A program made the translations under genes and the position numbers. 64,000 bases of DNA from a bacterium. GTDB lineage: Bacteria > Chloroflexota > Chloroflexia > Chloroflexales > Kallotenuaceae. The notes beneath the pieces are model-generated. The model saw nothing but the letters and a program-made list of their open reading frames with translations. It had not been told where the DNA came from and did no database searches. Shown in pieces: positions 51,437-59,661 of this stretch. The stretch lies in contig JADDQF010000130.1 in NCBI GenBank assembly GCA_016781505.1, forward strand, positions 1 through 64,000, in the 5' to 3' direction. The first letter of the stretch is position 1; each line of letters starts with the position of its first letter.

Positions 51437-51572
51437 GTGCGTGTGGTGCTTGGTTAGGCCCCCGCGAATCCTTAGAAACGGTCTCCTGTTCCCCCGAACT
51501 GGTCTCCACCGCACTCGCAGGTCTGCCGCAGTTCTCCACTCGGTTTTTTCTCTATTCTTAGGAGGAGCTCAC

Positions 51573-52022
51573 GTGAGCTTCACGGACATCACCTTGACCT
51601 GCCGCGACTGCGGCTCGGAGTTCGTCTTTACCGCGGGTGAGCAGGAATTCTACGCGCAGAAGGGCTTTGACAACCAGCCCACACGCTGCCAGAACTGTCG
51701 GCGGCAGCGCAAATCACAGCGCAACGAGGGTGGCAGCGGCGGCTACAGCAGCGGCGGCTACAGCAGCGGCGGCGGCAGCTACAGCAGCGGTGGTTACAGC
51801 AGTGGCGGCGGCAGCTACAGCAGCGGCGGCGGCTTCGGTGGTCAGCGCGAGCGGGTGCAGCACGAGACCACGTGCTCGCAGTGCGGCAAAGCTACCACGG
51901 TCCCGTTTGTGCCACGCGGCGACCGGCCGGTGTACTGCAACGATTGCTTCTCATCGCAGCGCGGCTCATCGGGCCGTGGCTCAAGCCGCGGGGGCAACGG
52001 CGGCGGGTACAACCGCTACTAA
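51573..52022 (+). CDS. Two-zinc-ribbon protein with Gly/Ser/Tyr repeat linker
   Basis: From the GTG at 51573 (AGGAGG 7 bases upstream) the protein has 149 residues. The N-terminal ribbon has C10-x2-C13 and C39-x2-C42 (in LTCRDCGSEFVFTAGEQEFY, TRCQNCRRQRK). The second ribbon near the end is CSQCGKATTVPFVPRGDRPV with YCNDCF. Between them lie about 30 residues of GGYSS/GGGSYSS repeats, and the tail is Ser/Gly/Arg-rich, as in RNA-binding, phase-separating proteins. Ribbon pairs of this kind are found in uncharacterised Chloroflexota and Deinococcus proteins (from memory). The strong promoter, long leader and terminator suggest high, possibly regulated expression. Nucleic-acid binding is inferred. 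Confidence 0.85.
   Translation: MSFTDITLTCRDCGSEFVFTAGEQEFYAQKGFDNQPTRCQNCRRQRKSQRNEGGSGGYSSGGYSSGGGSYSSGGYSSGGGSYSSGGGFGGQRERVQHETTCSQCGKATTVPFVPRGDRPVYCNDCFSSQRGSSGRGSSRGGNGGGYNRY
51738..51832 (+). repeat. In-frame Gly/Ser/Tyr-coding tandem repeats
   Basis: About 95 bases of imperfect units based on GGCGGCTACAGCAGC, alternating with GGCGGCGGCAGCTACAGCAGC, encode GGYSS and GGGSYSS. The units keep the frame. Copy-number changes by slippage would alter linker length without breaking the protein. Confidence 0.9.
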
Positions 52023-52038
52023 GCGCTAGACAATCTTT

Positions 52039-52082
52039 CAAGCGCACCGGGCGTGATCAGTTGATCGCGGCCGGTGCGCTTG
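52039..52082 (+). terminator. Terminator after the zinc-ribbon gene
   Basis: CAAGCGCACCGG (52039-52050) and its exact complement (52071-52082) enclose further partial pairing (GATCA/TGATC). The stem is followed by TTTGTG. It lies 17 bases past the stop. Its last bases double as the -35 region of the sirtuin gene. Confidence 0.75.
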
Positions 52083-52108
52083 TTTGTGTCCCGGTGGCGT
52101 GTTACCAT
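52080..52108 (+). promoter_or_regulatory. Predicted promoter of the sirtuin gene (leaderless arrangement)
   Basis: TTGTTT (52080-52085), a 17-base spacer and TACCAT (52103-52108) end 7 bases before the ATG at 52116. No Shine-Dalgarno is present. Confidence 0.5.
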
Positions 52109-52115
52109 TGCCGCC

Positions 52116-52859
52116 ATGTCCACGTCAGTTAGCCATGCTGTGGAGCTCGTGCGTAGGGCCGAGCGGATTGTGGCGCTCACGGGCGCAGGCTTTAGCACGC
52201 CCTCCGGCATTCCCGACTTTCGCTCGCCAACGTCAGGAGTGTGGCAGCACGCCGATCCGGCCGTTGTTGCCTCGCTGCACGCATTTCGCCGCGACCCACA
52301 GCCGTTTTATCGCTGGATCAGCCCGCTGCTGGGCATCATGCTCCGTGCCGAGCCGAACGCAGCGCACTATGCCCTGGCCCAGCTTGAGCGCAACGGTAAA
52401 TTGCAGACAGTGATTACGCAGAACATCGATGGCCTGCATCAGCGAGCCGGGTCGCAAACGGTGCTTGAGCTGCACGGTCACATACGAAGCGCGACCTGTT
52501 TGCAGTGCGGACAGCACGATGCCGCAGACCAACATCTGGCCACTGCGCTGGCTGGTGCGGTGCCATTTTGTAGCTGCGGCGGAGCGCTCAAACCCGACGT
52601 GATCTTGTTCGATGAACTGCTGCCCGTCGATACCTGGCAAGCCGCCGAGCAAGCCGCCCAAGAGTGCGATCTGTTGATTGTTGCGGGCACAGGCCTGGAA
52701 GTGTATCCTGCCGGCGACTTACCGGCGCTGGCATTGGAGCACGGAGCCAGGCTTTTGGTCGTCAATTATGAAGCGACGTGGGCCGACGACCATGCCGACG
52801 TGGTGTTGCGGGACGATGTTGCCGCAGCACTGCCACGGCTTGTGGTCGGCATTAACTAA
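52116..52859 (+). CDS. cobB: NAD-dependent protein deacylase (sirtuin)
   Basis: The 247-residue protein has all class features of CobB/SIR2: ALTGAGFSTPSGIPDFRS (NAD site), ITQNIDGLHQRAGS, the general-base His in ELHGHIRSATC, four Cys (CLQC and CSC/G region) for a structural zinc, and VAGTGLEVYPAGDL. Sirtuins remove acyl groups from lysines at the expense of NAD. The start is the second in-frame ATG of the open frame; the earlier one at 52074 lies inside the upstream terminator. The start of prfB follows 10 bases after the stop. Confidence 0.94.
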   Translation: MSTSVSHAVELVRRAERIVALTGAGFSTPSGIPDFRSPTSGVWQHADPAVVASLHAFRRDPQPFYRWISPLLGIMLRAEPNAAHYALAQLERNGKLQTVITQNIDGLHQRAGSQTVLELHGHIRSATCLQCGQHDAADQHLATALAGAVPFCSCGGALKPDVILFDELLPVDTWQAAEQAAQECDLLIVAGTGLEVYPAGDLPALALEHGARLLVVNYEATWADDHADVVLRDDVAAALPRLVVGIN

Positions 52860-52868
52860 AGGACATAT

Positions 52869-53994
52869 ATGACTACGTTTGTGGAACTACAGCATGAAGT
52901 GGAGAGCCTGCGGGAGCGCTTTGAGGCGCTGCGCGGGCGTCTTTGACCTGCCGGCACGCGAGCGACAGATCGCCGAGCTCGAAGACCAATCCAGCGATCC
53001 CGATCTGTGGAGCGACCCCAGCCGAGCCCAAGGCTTGATGCAGCGGCTGGCGGCGCTGCAACAAGAAACAAGCCGGTGGAAAGGGATCGACGAGCGGCTG
53101 GCCACAACCGCCGAGCTGCTTGAGCTGGCTGCCGGCGAAGACGATGCGGCGCTGCTTCGTGAGCTCCAAGCCGAAGTTGGGCAGCTCGCCAAAGCCGTGG
53201 ACGAGGCCGAGATCAGTTTGCTGCTTTCCGGCCAGTACGACGATGCGCCCGCCTTTTTAACGGTGCAGCCCGGCGCCGGTGGCGTTGACTCGGCCGATTT
53301 TGCGGCGATGCTGCTGAGGATGTATATGCGCTGGGGTGAACAGCATGGCTGGAAGGTGACGCTGATCGACGACATGCCCGCGGAGGAGGCCGGGATCAAG
53401 AGTGCAACAATTGAGCTGCGCGGGCCATATGCATATGGCTATGCCAAGGCTGAGGCCGGCGTTCACCGATTGGTGCGGCTGTCGCCGTTCGATCAAGCCC
53501 ATCGCCGCCACACCTCGTTTGCCGGGGTCGAGGTCATGCCCGAAGTCGATGATGCCGTGGAAGTGCAGATCGGCCCTGACGATGTGCGGATTGATGTGTT
53601 CCGAGCCGGCGGGCATGGCGGCCAAGGCGTTAACACCACCGACTCGGCGGTGCGCCTGACCTACAAGCCGGGCACGCCGGAACAAATCGTGGTTACTTGC
53701 CAAAATGAGCGCTCCCAGCTGCAAAACAAAGAAAATGCGATGAAGGTGCTTAAAGCCCGCTTGTTGGAGCGCGAGCTCCAGCATCAGCGCGAAGAGCGGC
53801 GAAAGCTGCGCGGCGAGTACCGTGAGGCGGCCTGGGGCAACCAGATCCGGTCGTATGTGCTGCACCCGTATAACATGGTCAAGGACCATCGCACGAGTGC
53901 CGAAACCAGCAATACCCAGGCGGTGCTGGACGGCGATATCGACCTGTTTGTGGAAGCGTATCTGCGGCAGGATAGCGCGCCGGATGCGGTGTAG
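52869..53994 (+). CDS. prfB: Peptide chain release factor 2, with programmed +1 frameshift
   Basis: Translation starts at ATG 52869 and reads 25 codons (MTTFVELQHEVESLRERF..) to an in-frame TGA at 52944-52946. The site is CTT TGA C, the classic RF2 shift point, and the +1 frame continues from 52945 (DLPARERQIAELED) to TAG at 53994, giving 374 residues. RF2 reads UGA and UAA, so low RF2 promotes the shift and makes more RF2. The release motif GGHGGQGVNTTDSAVR and the RF2-type SPF anticodon motif (RLSPFDQAHRR) are intact. A GGG lies upstream of the CTT, weaker than the E. coli AGGGGG. Confidence 0.97.
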
Positions 53995-54069
53995 GAGAAA
54001 ATAGTGAGCGCCCAGCACTGAGAGCTGAGTCACAGCTGGTTCTGTTGCCGGTTCGTGGCGCCTGTATGT

Positions 54070-54939
54070 ATGAAGTACTTAGCACCCAGCATCCGCGTCC
54101 TCCGCGAGTACCTGCTGATCACCATCGGCGTCATTTGTATTGCCATCGAAGTTGATCTGTTTCTGGTACCGAATGATGTGATCACCGGTGGGCTTACCGG
54201 TGTAGCCATCATCCTCAACGATCTTATCGGCACACCGATTGGTTTGGTCGTGCTGCTGCTCAACGTACCGCTGCTGATCGCCGGGTTTCGGTACCTGGGC
54301 AGCTTTGTGTTTGGTGTGCGCACAATCTACGCCACAGTCGTGCTGTCGTTCGCGATCGATCTGCTCAATCCGTATATCGGTTTGTACGTCCAGGCTCCCC
54401 GCGACCCATTGCTGTACACCCTGTATGGCGGAATTTTGGACGATGTTGGTACCGGTCTGGTGTTTCGGTCACGCGGCACAAGCGGTGGCGTGGATATTGT
54501 AGCCCGCTTTCTGCAACGGTGGCGCGGCATTGCGCTGGGTCGCTCATTGGTGGTGATGAATGGCATCGTCTTCACCGCCGCGGCCTATCTGTTTTCGCTG
54601 GACAAGCTGTTGTATGCCCTGATCGCAGCCTTTATCGCCGGGCGCATGGTCGATCTGGTGTTGGAAGGCGCGTCCTATGTGCGGCAGGCGATCATTATAT
54701 CCGCCCGTCCCGAGCAAATCCAATCGTCGATTTTGCATTCGTTGGGCCGCGGTGTCACCATTCTGGAAGGCAAGGGTGGCTTCACAACCGACCAGCGGAC
54801 GGTGTTGCTTTCGGTGGTGGCCCAATCCGAGGTCAGTCTGCTCAAAGCGATCGTCCGTGAATGTGATCCGCAGGCCTTTGTCGTATTCAGCAATGTCAAC
54901 GAAGTGCTCGGCGAAGGGTTCAAGCCGGCGTTTGAGTAA
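54070..54939 (+). CDS. YitT-family membrane protein (DUF161/DUF2179)
   Basis: The 289-residue protein has five to six transmembrane helices (about 13-190, beginning LREYLLITIGVICIAIEVDL and PNDVITGGLTGVAIIL) and a C-terminal DUF2179 domain of about 75 residues (RPEQIQSSILHSLGRGVTIL onward). YitT proteins are widespread in Firmicutes and Chloroflexota; function is unknown, with links to thiol or transport suggested only weakly. The start was set at ATG 54070; a GTG at 54055 is also open. No clear Shine-Dalgarno is seen. A HIT gene follows 58 bases downstream. Confidence 0.88.
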   Translation: MKYLAPSIRVLREYLLITIGVICIAIEVDLFLVPNDVITGGLTGVAIILNDLIGTPIGLVVLLLNVPLLIAGFRYLGSFVFGVRTIYATVVLSFAIDLLNPYIGLYVQAPRDPLLYTLYGGILDDVGTGLVFRSRGTSGGVDIVARFLQRWRGIALGRSLVVMNGIVFTAAAYLFSLDKLLYALIAAFIAGRMVDLVLEGASYVRQAIIISARPEQIQSSILHSLGRGVTILEGKGGFTTDQRTVLLSVVAQSEVSLLKAIVRECDPQAFVVFSNVNEVLGEGFKPAFE

Positions 54940-54997
54940 GATCGCCGCAGCCACAACTCAGCCAAGCTCAGCGCCTTTGGCTGCACAAGGAGCAAAG

Positions 54998-55489
54998 ATG
55001 GAGATCAAATGGACGCCGTGGCGTGGCGAGTATATCAAGAGCAGTGACGCTGTCGAAGCAGGCTGTGTTTTATGTCATGTGCACCAAGCCAATAACGACC
55101 GCGAAAAGCTTGTGTTGTACCGGGGCGCGCATGTGTTTGTGATGATGAATTTATATCCCTACAATCCGGGCCACCTGATGGTGGTGCCATACGAGCACAC
55201 GGCTGATTTCGCGCAGCTTGCCCCACCAGCAGCCGGGGAACTAATGGCGCTGGGGCAGCGCTGCACGGCCGTACTGCAGGCCGAGCTGAGCCCACATGGT
55301 TTTAATCTAGGCATGAATTTGGGACGAGTAAGCGGCGCTGGTGTCGATCAGCATCTGCATCTGCATGTTGTGCCGCGCTGGAATGGCGACACGAATTTTA
55401 TGCCACTGATCGGCGGCGTTAAGCTCATCCCCGAGGCGATCGACGATACCTACGCCGCGCTCCGCCCACATTTCGATAGGTCTACCTGA
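54998..55489 (+). CDS. HIT-family protein (Ap4A phosphorylase-like)
   Basis: From the ATG at 54998 (AAGGAG 5 bases upstream) the protein has 163 residues. It has the nucleotide-binding segments VLYRGAHVFVMMNLYPYNPG and the histidine triad DQHLHLHVVPRWNGDTNFMP, the latter typical of the actinobacterial-type Ap4A phosphorylases. A Cys pair (CVLC) near the N-terminus may bind zinc. It would cleave diadenosine tetraphosphate or related dinucleotides; this activity is inferred from family similarity. Confidence 0.88.
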   Translation: MEIKWTPWRGEYIKSSDAVEAGCVLCHVHQANNDREKLVLYRGAHVFVMMNLYPYNPGHLMVVPYEHTADFAQLAPPAAGELMALGQRCTAVLQAELSPHGFNLGMNLGRVSGAGVDQHLHLHVVPRWNGDTNFMPLIGGVKLIPEAIDDTYAALRPHFDRST

Positions 55490-55515
55490 AGCTAGCGCCA
55501 CCACAGCTTAAACCA

Positions 55516-55547
55516 CAACGTCGCCAGGCGCTGGCCTGACGGCGTTG
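55516..55547. terminator. Stem-loop between convergent genes
   Basis: CAACGTCGCCAGG (55516-55528) pairs with 55535-55547 (one G-T wobble, one mismatch) around a 6-base loop, between the HIT gene stop and the end of the receiver gene. No T-tract. Confidence 0.55.
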
Positions 55548-55561
55548 CAGATCCAGAAAGT

Positions 55562-55927
55562 TTAGTCGGTCACATACATGTCAACGAGCGAAACAAGCTC
55601 GTCGACGTTGAACGGCTTTTGAATAATAACCGCGCCTTCGCCTTCCAGTTCGGACATCCATGCTTTACGGCCCAGGGCGGTCATCACAATGATCGGAATG
55701 TTGTCGTAGCGCAGCCGCTCCTGTATCGTCCGAAAGAACTCCACGCCATCCATTTGAGGCATCATCACGTCGGAGATAATCACATCCGGCTGTACGGCAT
55801 CGAGCCGTTCCAGAGCCTCTGCGCCGTTGGAGGCCAACTCAATATTGTAGCCAGCCTGCTTGAGGGCGATCTCCAAGACCATTTGCAAGCTTTCGTCGTC
55901 GTCGATCACGAGTACCGTTTTGGACAT
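55562..55927 (-). CDS. Single-domain response regulator
   Basis: The 121-residue receiver has the acidic cluster VLVIDDDESLQ, the acceptor in VIISDVMMPQMDGVEFF, the switch Thr in IIVMTALG and Lys in VIIQKPFNVDEL. There is no output domain. It is not next to a kinase, so it is an orphan; the HisKA_2 kinase at 24293 and others in the window are candidates. A perfect TATAAT at 55977-55972 lies 45 bases before the ATG, which also has a short leader. Confidence 0.9.
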   Translation of the reverse strand: MSKTVLVIDDDESLQMVLEIALKQAGYNIELASNGAEALERLDAVQPDVIISDVMMPQMDGVEFFRTIQERLRYDNIPIIVMTALGRKAWMSELEGEGAVIIQKPFNVDELVSLVDMYVTD

Positions 55928-55971
55928 CCAGCACCTCTTGCACCACGGAGGACGGGTTCACGACGGATGCT

Positions 55972-55977
55972 ATTATA
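55972..55977 (-). promoter_or_regulatory. -10 element of the orphan receiver gene
   Basis: A perfect TATAAT on the minus strand, overlapping the end of the frame-broken upstream gene. A TTGTCA lies 20 bases further upstream, so the -35 is poor. Confidence 0.5.
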
Positions 55978-56175
55978 GCAGACAATAGACGAGGCAATGA
56001 CAACGACCAGCCTGATCACTATATGCGCGGCGCTGTCCGGCGTCATCCCGTACCTCCACGCGCAGCAACTCCGGCGCAGCGTGTAGCCCAGCGCCTGTGT
56101 TGAGTCGCATGTACCACGCGCCGGCAACAGCCCGTCGGCCGCAGCGTCGGGATACCAAACCTCCCAGGTTTCCAT
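55973..56175 (-). pseudogene. Frame-broken small protein gene
   Basis: From the ATG at 56175 one frame reads METWEVWYPDAAADGLLPAR then GTCDSTQAL. After GGG at 56089-56087 this frame turns Cys/Arg-rich, while the next frame continues with sense: GLHAAPELLRVEVRDDAGQR then RAYSDQ, ending at TAA 55973. Together they read as one globular beta-rich protein of about 67 residues, and one extra G in the GGG run would join them. I have a loose memory of similar proteins in Chloroflexota, but cannot name a family. It could be a decayed gene or a sequencing indel. Antisense open frames in the same stretch are shadows. Confidence 0.5.
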
Positions 56176-56348
56176 AGCGCACCTTCTGCCGAGCAAGGCA
56201 GCAACAGCTGCGCAGCCAGAAACATATCAACCCCTAGACAAACCGCATCGCCGTCAGTATCATACTGCTTCGACGCGGAAAGAACACGCGGCTTGCCCCC
56301 ACGCTCAGCAACCCAGGCGGCGAAACGTAGGGACGGAGGGATTGGCAG

Positions 56349-57530
56349 ATGCAGTGCTCGCAGTGTGGAGCAACCGTGGTCGCCACGGCCCAGTTTTGCC
56401 CGGTGTGCGGCTTGAAACTGCGAACCAACGCTGGGGTCGGAATTCCAGCCGCTTCCAACGACCCCCAAGCCCGAGGTGGTAGCTGGGCCGGGCACAACAG
56501 TTCAACGGTTATGCTGGAGCGTACCGCGAGCCCAACCAGCGGCATTGACCCAGCGCGATCGCCCGGCCAGGTGGCCAGCTTTGTCGCGGGCATGAGCAAG
56601 TCGGTGATCGTTTCCCACTGGCAGCGCTGGTGGTGGAAGATCCTGATCATCGGCGTTGCGCTGTATATGGCCGTTAACAATGTCAGCTACTCCACGTCCA
56701 ACGTCTTCCTGCTGCCCCAGCTCTTTATGATTGGCACGTTTCTGGTGCCAATCGTGTACACCGCGTACCTGTACGAGGACGGCACGCTGTACGACGTGCC
56801 GCTCAGCAATATTGCGCTGGTTTTCTTTTTCGGCGGGGTGATTGGCTGTCTGGCAGCTGCTCTGCTTGAAGCGCGGCTGATTCATAGTGACAGCAGGGGG
56901 TTGTTCGGCTCGTTGACGTTGATCAACGCGTTTATCGTCGGCGTGAGCGAGGAGCTAGCCAAGCTGATTGTGGTGCTGCCTTTTTTGTTTGTTGCGCGGC
57001 GTCAATTCCCAACGGTGATGCATGGGATTGTGCTGGGCGCGGCGGCAGGGATGGGCTTCGCGGCGTTTGAAAGCATGGGCTATGCTTTTTTGGCGCTCGT
57101 TTCAACTCAGGGAGATATGAACCAGAGCATTGCCGCGATGCATGAAACAATTCGGCTGCGGGCGCTGCTGGCGCCGTTGGGGCATGGCACCTGGACCGCG
57201 ATCATCGCGGCGGCAATGTGGCGCGATCTGGGTGCAGGCCGGGGGGCATTGACGCTCAATACGCTGTTTGCATTTGTGATGGCGGTATCGTTGCACGCGG
57301 CATGGGATTATGTCCCGCCGCTCAGACTACCGGGGATCGATCTGCCGCTGACGCTGCTGATACTTGGCCTGATTGGCCTACTGATTCTGCGCTTCTTTTT
57401 GGTTGTAGCCAAGGGCGGACGGGAAGGCCCGTACCGGGAACAAAATCTGGCGCGGGCAATGCAGCTGTACTTTGGCGGTCTGCGCGACGAGGTCCGGGGC
57501 AAAGTTCGGCAGCCTACACGAACGAAGTAA
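56349..57530 (+). CDS. PrsW-family glutamic-type intramembrane protease with N-terminal zinc ribbon
   Basis: The 393-residue protein starts with a zinc ribbon (MQCSQCGATVVATAQFCPVC, C3/C6/C17/C20), a 70-residue linker and then about eight transmembrane helices (about 95-370). The protease signatures are present: SEELAKL (Glu pair), GFAAFESMGYAF and the His in LLAPLGHGTW and ALHAAWD-type SLHAAWD. PrsW of Bacillus cleaves the anti-sigma factor RsiW. No ECF sigma/anti-sigma pair is in the window, so the substrate is elsewhere. Ribbon-bearing PrsW proteins are common outside the Firmicutes (from memory). Confidence 0.9.
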   Translation: MQCSQCGATVVATAQFCPVCGLKLRTNAGVGIPAASNDPQARGGSWAGHNSSTVMLERTASPTSGIDPARSPGQVASFVAGMSKSVIVSHWQRWWWKILIIGVALYMAVNNVSYSTSNVFLLPQLFMIGTFLVPIVYTAYLYEDGTLYDVPLSNIALVFFFGGVIGCLAAALLEARLIHSDSRGLFGSLTLINAFIVGVSEELAKLIVVLPFLFVARRQFPTVMHGIVLGAAAGMGFAAFESMGYAFLALVSTQGDMNQSIAAMHETIRLRALLAPLGHGTWTAIIAAAMWRDLGAGRGALTLNTLFAFVMAVSLHAAWDYVPPLRLPGIDLPLTLLILGLIGLLILRFFLVVAKGGREGPYREQNLARAMQLYFGGLRDEVRGKVRQPTRTK

Positions 57531-57640
57531 ACCAGCGGCTGGGGATGGGGCACGGGACGGGCAACCACTGTTGACCCAGCCAAGCAGACCAGCCGTGGCA
57601 AGCGGCAGGTAGCTGAGCAATCACAGGCACGGCAGGAGGC

Positions 57641-59638
57641 TTAATCGGACGGACGAACAGCCTCTGTGTGCTTGTCGAGCTCAATCACGGTCGCGCCGCC
57701 GGGGACGAGCTGGCCCGCGCTGAAGTGCACTGCTGTGACCACACCGGCGTAGGGCGCCACAATCGTATGCTCCATTTTCATCGCCTCCATCACCAGCAAC
57801 GGCTGATTAGCGACTACCGCAGACCCAGCCTGCACCAACACCTTGACGATGGTACCGGGCATTGGGGCTTGCAGATTTGACTGGCCACCGACCACTTGCC
57901 CACCACCTACCGCATCAATGCTTAGGGGCTGCGTGCGTTGGAGCCGGTAGCTATGGCCGTTCCTGGCAACCATTATGCTGTCGGCGCCGCGGACCACGGA
58001 CAGCCGGACGTGTGTATCGTCTACCCCCAGCGTCAGATTCTGATCGCGCCATGCCACTACCCGCACGTCGGCGGCATGCTCACCAACAGCCAGTTGCCAC
58101 ATCTGCGCGCCGCGTTCCGCTGCCTCCACCACGTACTCCGTTTCGCCAACCTGGTAGCGCAGGAGCTGCTTTGCCCCACGCGCCCGCCAAAGGTGTGCCC
58201 AAGGATCGGCATGGGCTGCGGGTGCCAGGAGGTCGCTGAGCGCTGCCCCGTACAACACCAGAGAGGGCACTTCAGCCGGCGCTTGTAAGGCCTCGGCCAC
58301 AGCATAGGTCTGCAGAAAATCGGTGGTTGTATCGCCGGCACTGAAGGCCGGATGGGTCATGATCGCCTGAAGCAGCGGCAGATTGGTGGTAACGCCCAGC
58401 ACGGCGTAGTCGGCCAAGGCGCGCTGTAAACGTCCAATGGCAGCTTGCCGCGTTGGAGCCGTGACGATCAGCTTGGCCAGCAGCGGATCGTAGTTCACGC
58501 CGACATCATCGCCGCTGGCTACGCCGACATCATTGCGCACGCCCGGTCCTTCGGGCGGAGTGAACAGGGCAACCTGACCGATCGACGGCAACATGGTTAC
58601 CGGATCTTCGGCATACACCCGCACCTCGATCGCATGGCCGCGCAGCGTCACGTCGGCCTGTGCGAACGGAAGCGGTTGACCGGCAGCAACGGCCAGCTGC
58701 AGCTGAACCAGATCAATCCCCGTAACACCCTCGGTGACAGGATGCTCAACCTGCAGCCGGGTGTTCATCTCCAGGAAATAAAATTGACCAGCAGCGTCCA
58801 GCATGAACTCAACGGTGCCCGCATTGTGGTAGCCGACTGCCCGCGCCACCCGCACTGCGGCTTGGCCCATCCGAGCCCGCAGCTCCGGCGTAAGGGCGAC
58901 AGAAGGACTTTCCTCGACGATCTTTTGATGCCGGCGCTGGATGGAGCACTCGCGCTCGCCGAGGTAGACGACGTTGCCGTGCGCGTCGGCCATGATCTGG
59001 ATTTCGACGTGCCGTGGCCGGACGATCAGCTTTTCAAGCAGCACCGCGTCATCGCCGAACGCGGTCAGTGCTTCGCGCTGCGCGCCTTCCAGCGCCGCCC
59101 CAAACTCCGCAGCCGCGTTGACCACCCGCATACCTTTGCCGCCGCCGCCCGCGCTGGCTTTGATCAGCAGCGGATAGCCGATGCGCTCCGCCTCCACAGC
59201 AAGCGTTGCTGCATCCTGATCGGCGCCGTCATAGCCAGGCACCACCGGCACATCCTGAGCAACCGCCAAACGTTTGGACGCGATTTTTGAGCCCATCAGC
59301 TCGATAGCTTCCGCCGGCGGACCGACAAACACAATGCCGGCTTCGGCGCAGGCGCGGGCGAAATGCGCGCGCTCGGATAAAAAGCCGTAGCCGGGATGGA
59401 TCGCTTCGGCGTCACACATACGCGCAACCTCGACAATGGTGTCGGCACGCAGATAGCTGTTGGTGGCGGAAGCGGGCCCGATCGCGTAGGCTTCGTCGGC
59501 CAGCCGCACATGCAAAGCTTCACGATCCGCCTCGGAATACACGGCCACAGCGCGGATGCCGAGCTCCCGGCAGGCCCGAATAATGCGGACGGCAATCTCG
59601 CCCCGATTAGCGATCACTACTTTGTTGAAAATAGGCAT
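57641..59638 (-). CDS. Acyl-CoA carboxylase biotin carboxylase/BCCP subunit (probably methylcrotonyl-CoA carboxylase alpha)
   Basis: The 665-residue protein combines biotin carboxylase (N-terminal VVIANRGEIAVRIIRACREL, ATP-grasp KASAGGGGKGMR, MNTRLQVEHPVTEGVTG) with a C-terminal biotin carrier domain whose Lys lies in MEAMKMEH. This length and order match MccA/LiuD and also PccA. The neighbours (carboxyltransferase, methylglutaconyl-CoA-hydratase-like protein, HMG-CoA lyase) favour 3-methylcrotonyl-CoA, the leucine pathway. It is the last gene of the operon, 23 bases after the hydratase. Confidence 0.9.
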   Translation of the reverse strand: MPIFNKVVIANRGEIAVRIIRACRELGIRAVAVYSEADREALHVRLADEAYAIGPASATNSYLRADTIVEVARMCDAEAIHPGYGFLSERAHFARACAEAGIVFVGPPAEAIELMGSKIASKRLAVAQDVPVVPGYDGADQDAATLAVEAERIGYPLLIKASAGGGGKGMRVVNAAAEFGAALEGAQREALTAFGDDAVLLEKLIVRPRHVEIQIMADAHGNVVYLGERECSIQRRHQKIVEESPSVALTPELRARMGQAAVRVARAVGYHNAGTVEFMLDAAGQFYFLEMNTRLQVEHPVTEGVTGIDLVQLQLAVAAGQPLPFAQADVTLRGHAIEVRVYAEDPVTMLPSIGQVALFTPPEGPGVRNDVGVASGDDVGVNYDPLLAKLIVTAPTRQAAIGRLQRALADYAVLGVTTNLPLLQAIMTHPAFSAGDTTTDFLQTYAVAEALQAPAEVPSLVLYGAALSDLLAPAAHADPWAHLWRARGAKQLLRYQVGETEYVVEAAERGAQMWQLAVGEHAADVRVVAWRDQNLTLGVDDTHVRLSVVRGADSIMVARNGHSYRLQRTQPLSIDAVGGGQVVGGQSNLQAPMPGTIVKVLVQAGSAVVANQPLLVMEAMKMEHTIVAPYAGVVTAVHFSAGQLVPGGATVIELDKHTEAVRPSD

Positions 59639-59661
59639 GATGCTTCCAAAACCCGCTGCGG

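Noticed and set aside
51441..51572. Upstream extension of the zinc-ribbon gene (44 extra residues)
   Set aside because: This stretch is the mRNA leader after a near-consensus promoter, and AGGAGG is placed correctly for the GTG at 51573.
54008..54036. Second heptamer array (AGCTGAG-like) upstream of YitT
   Set aside because: Only about two imperfect units; too short to separate from chance.
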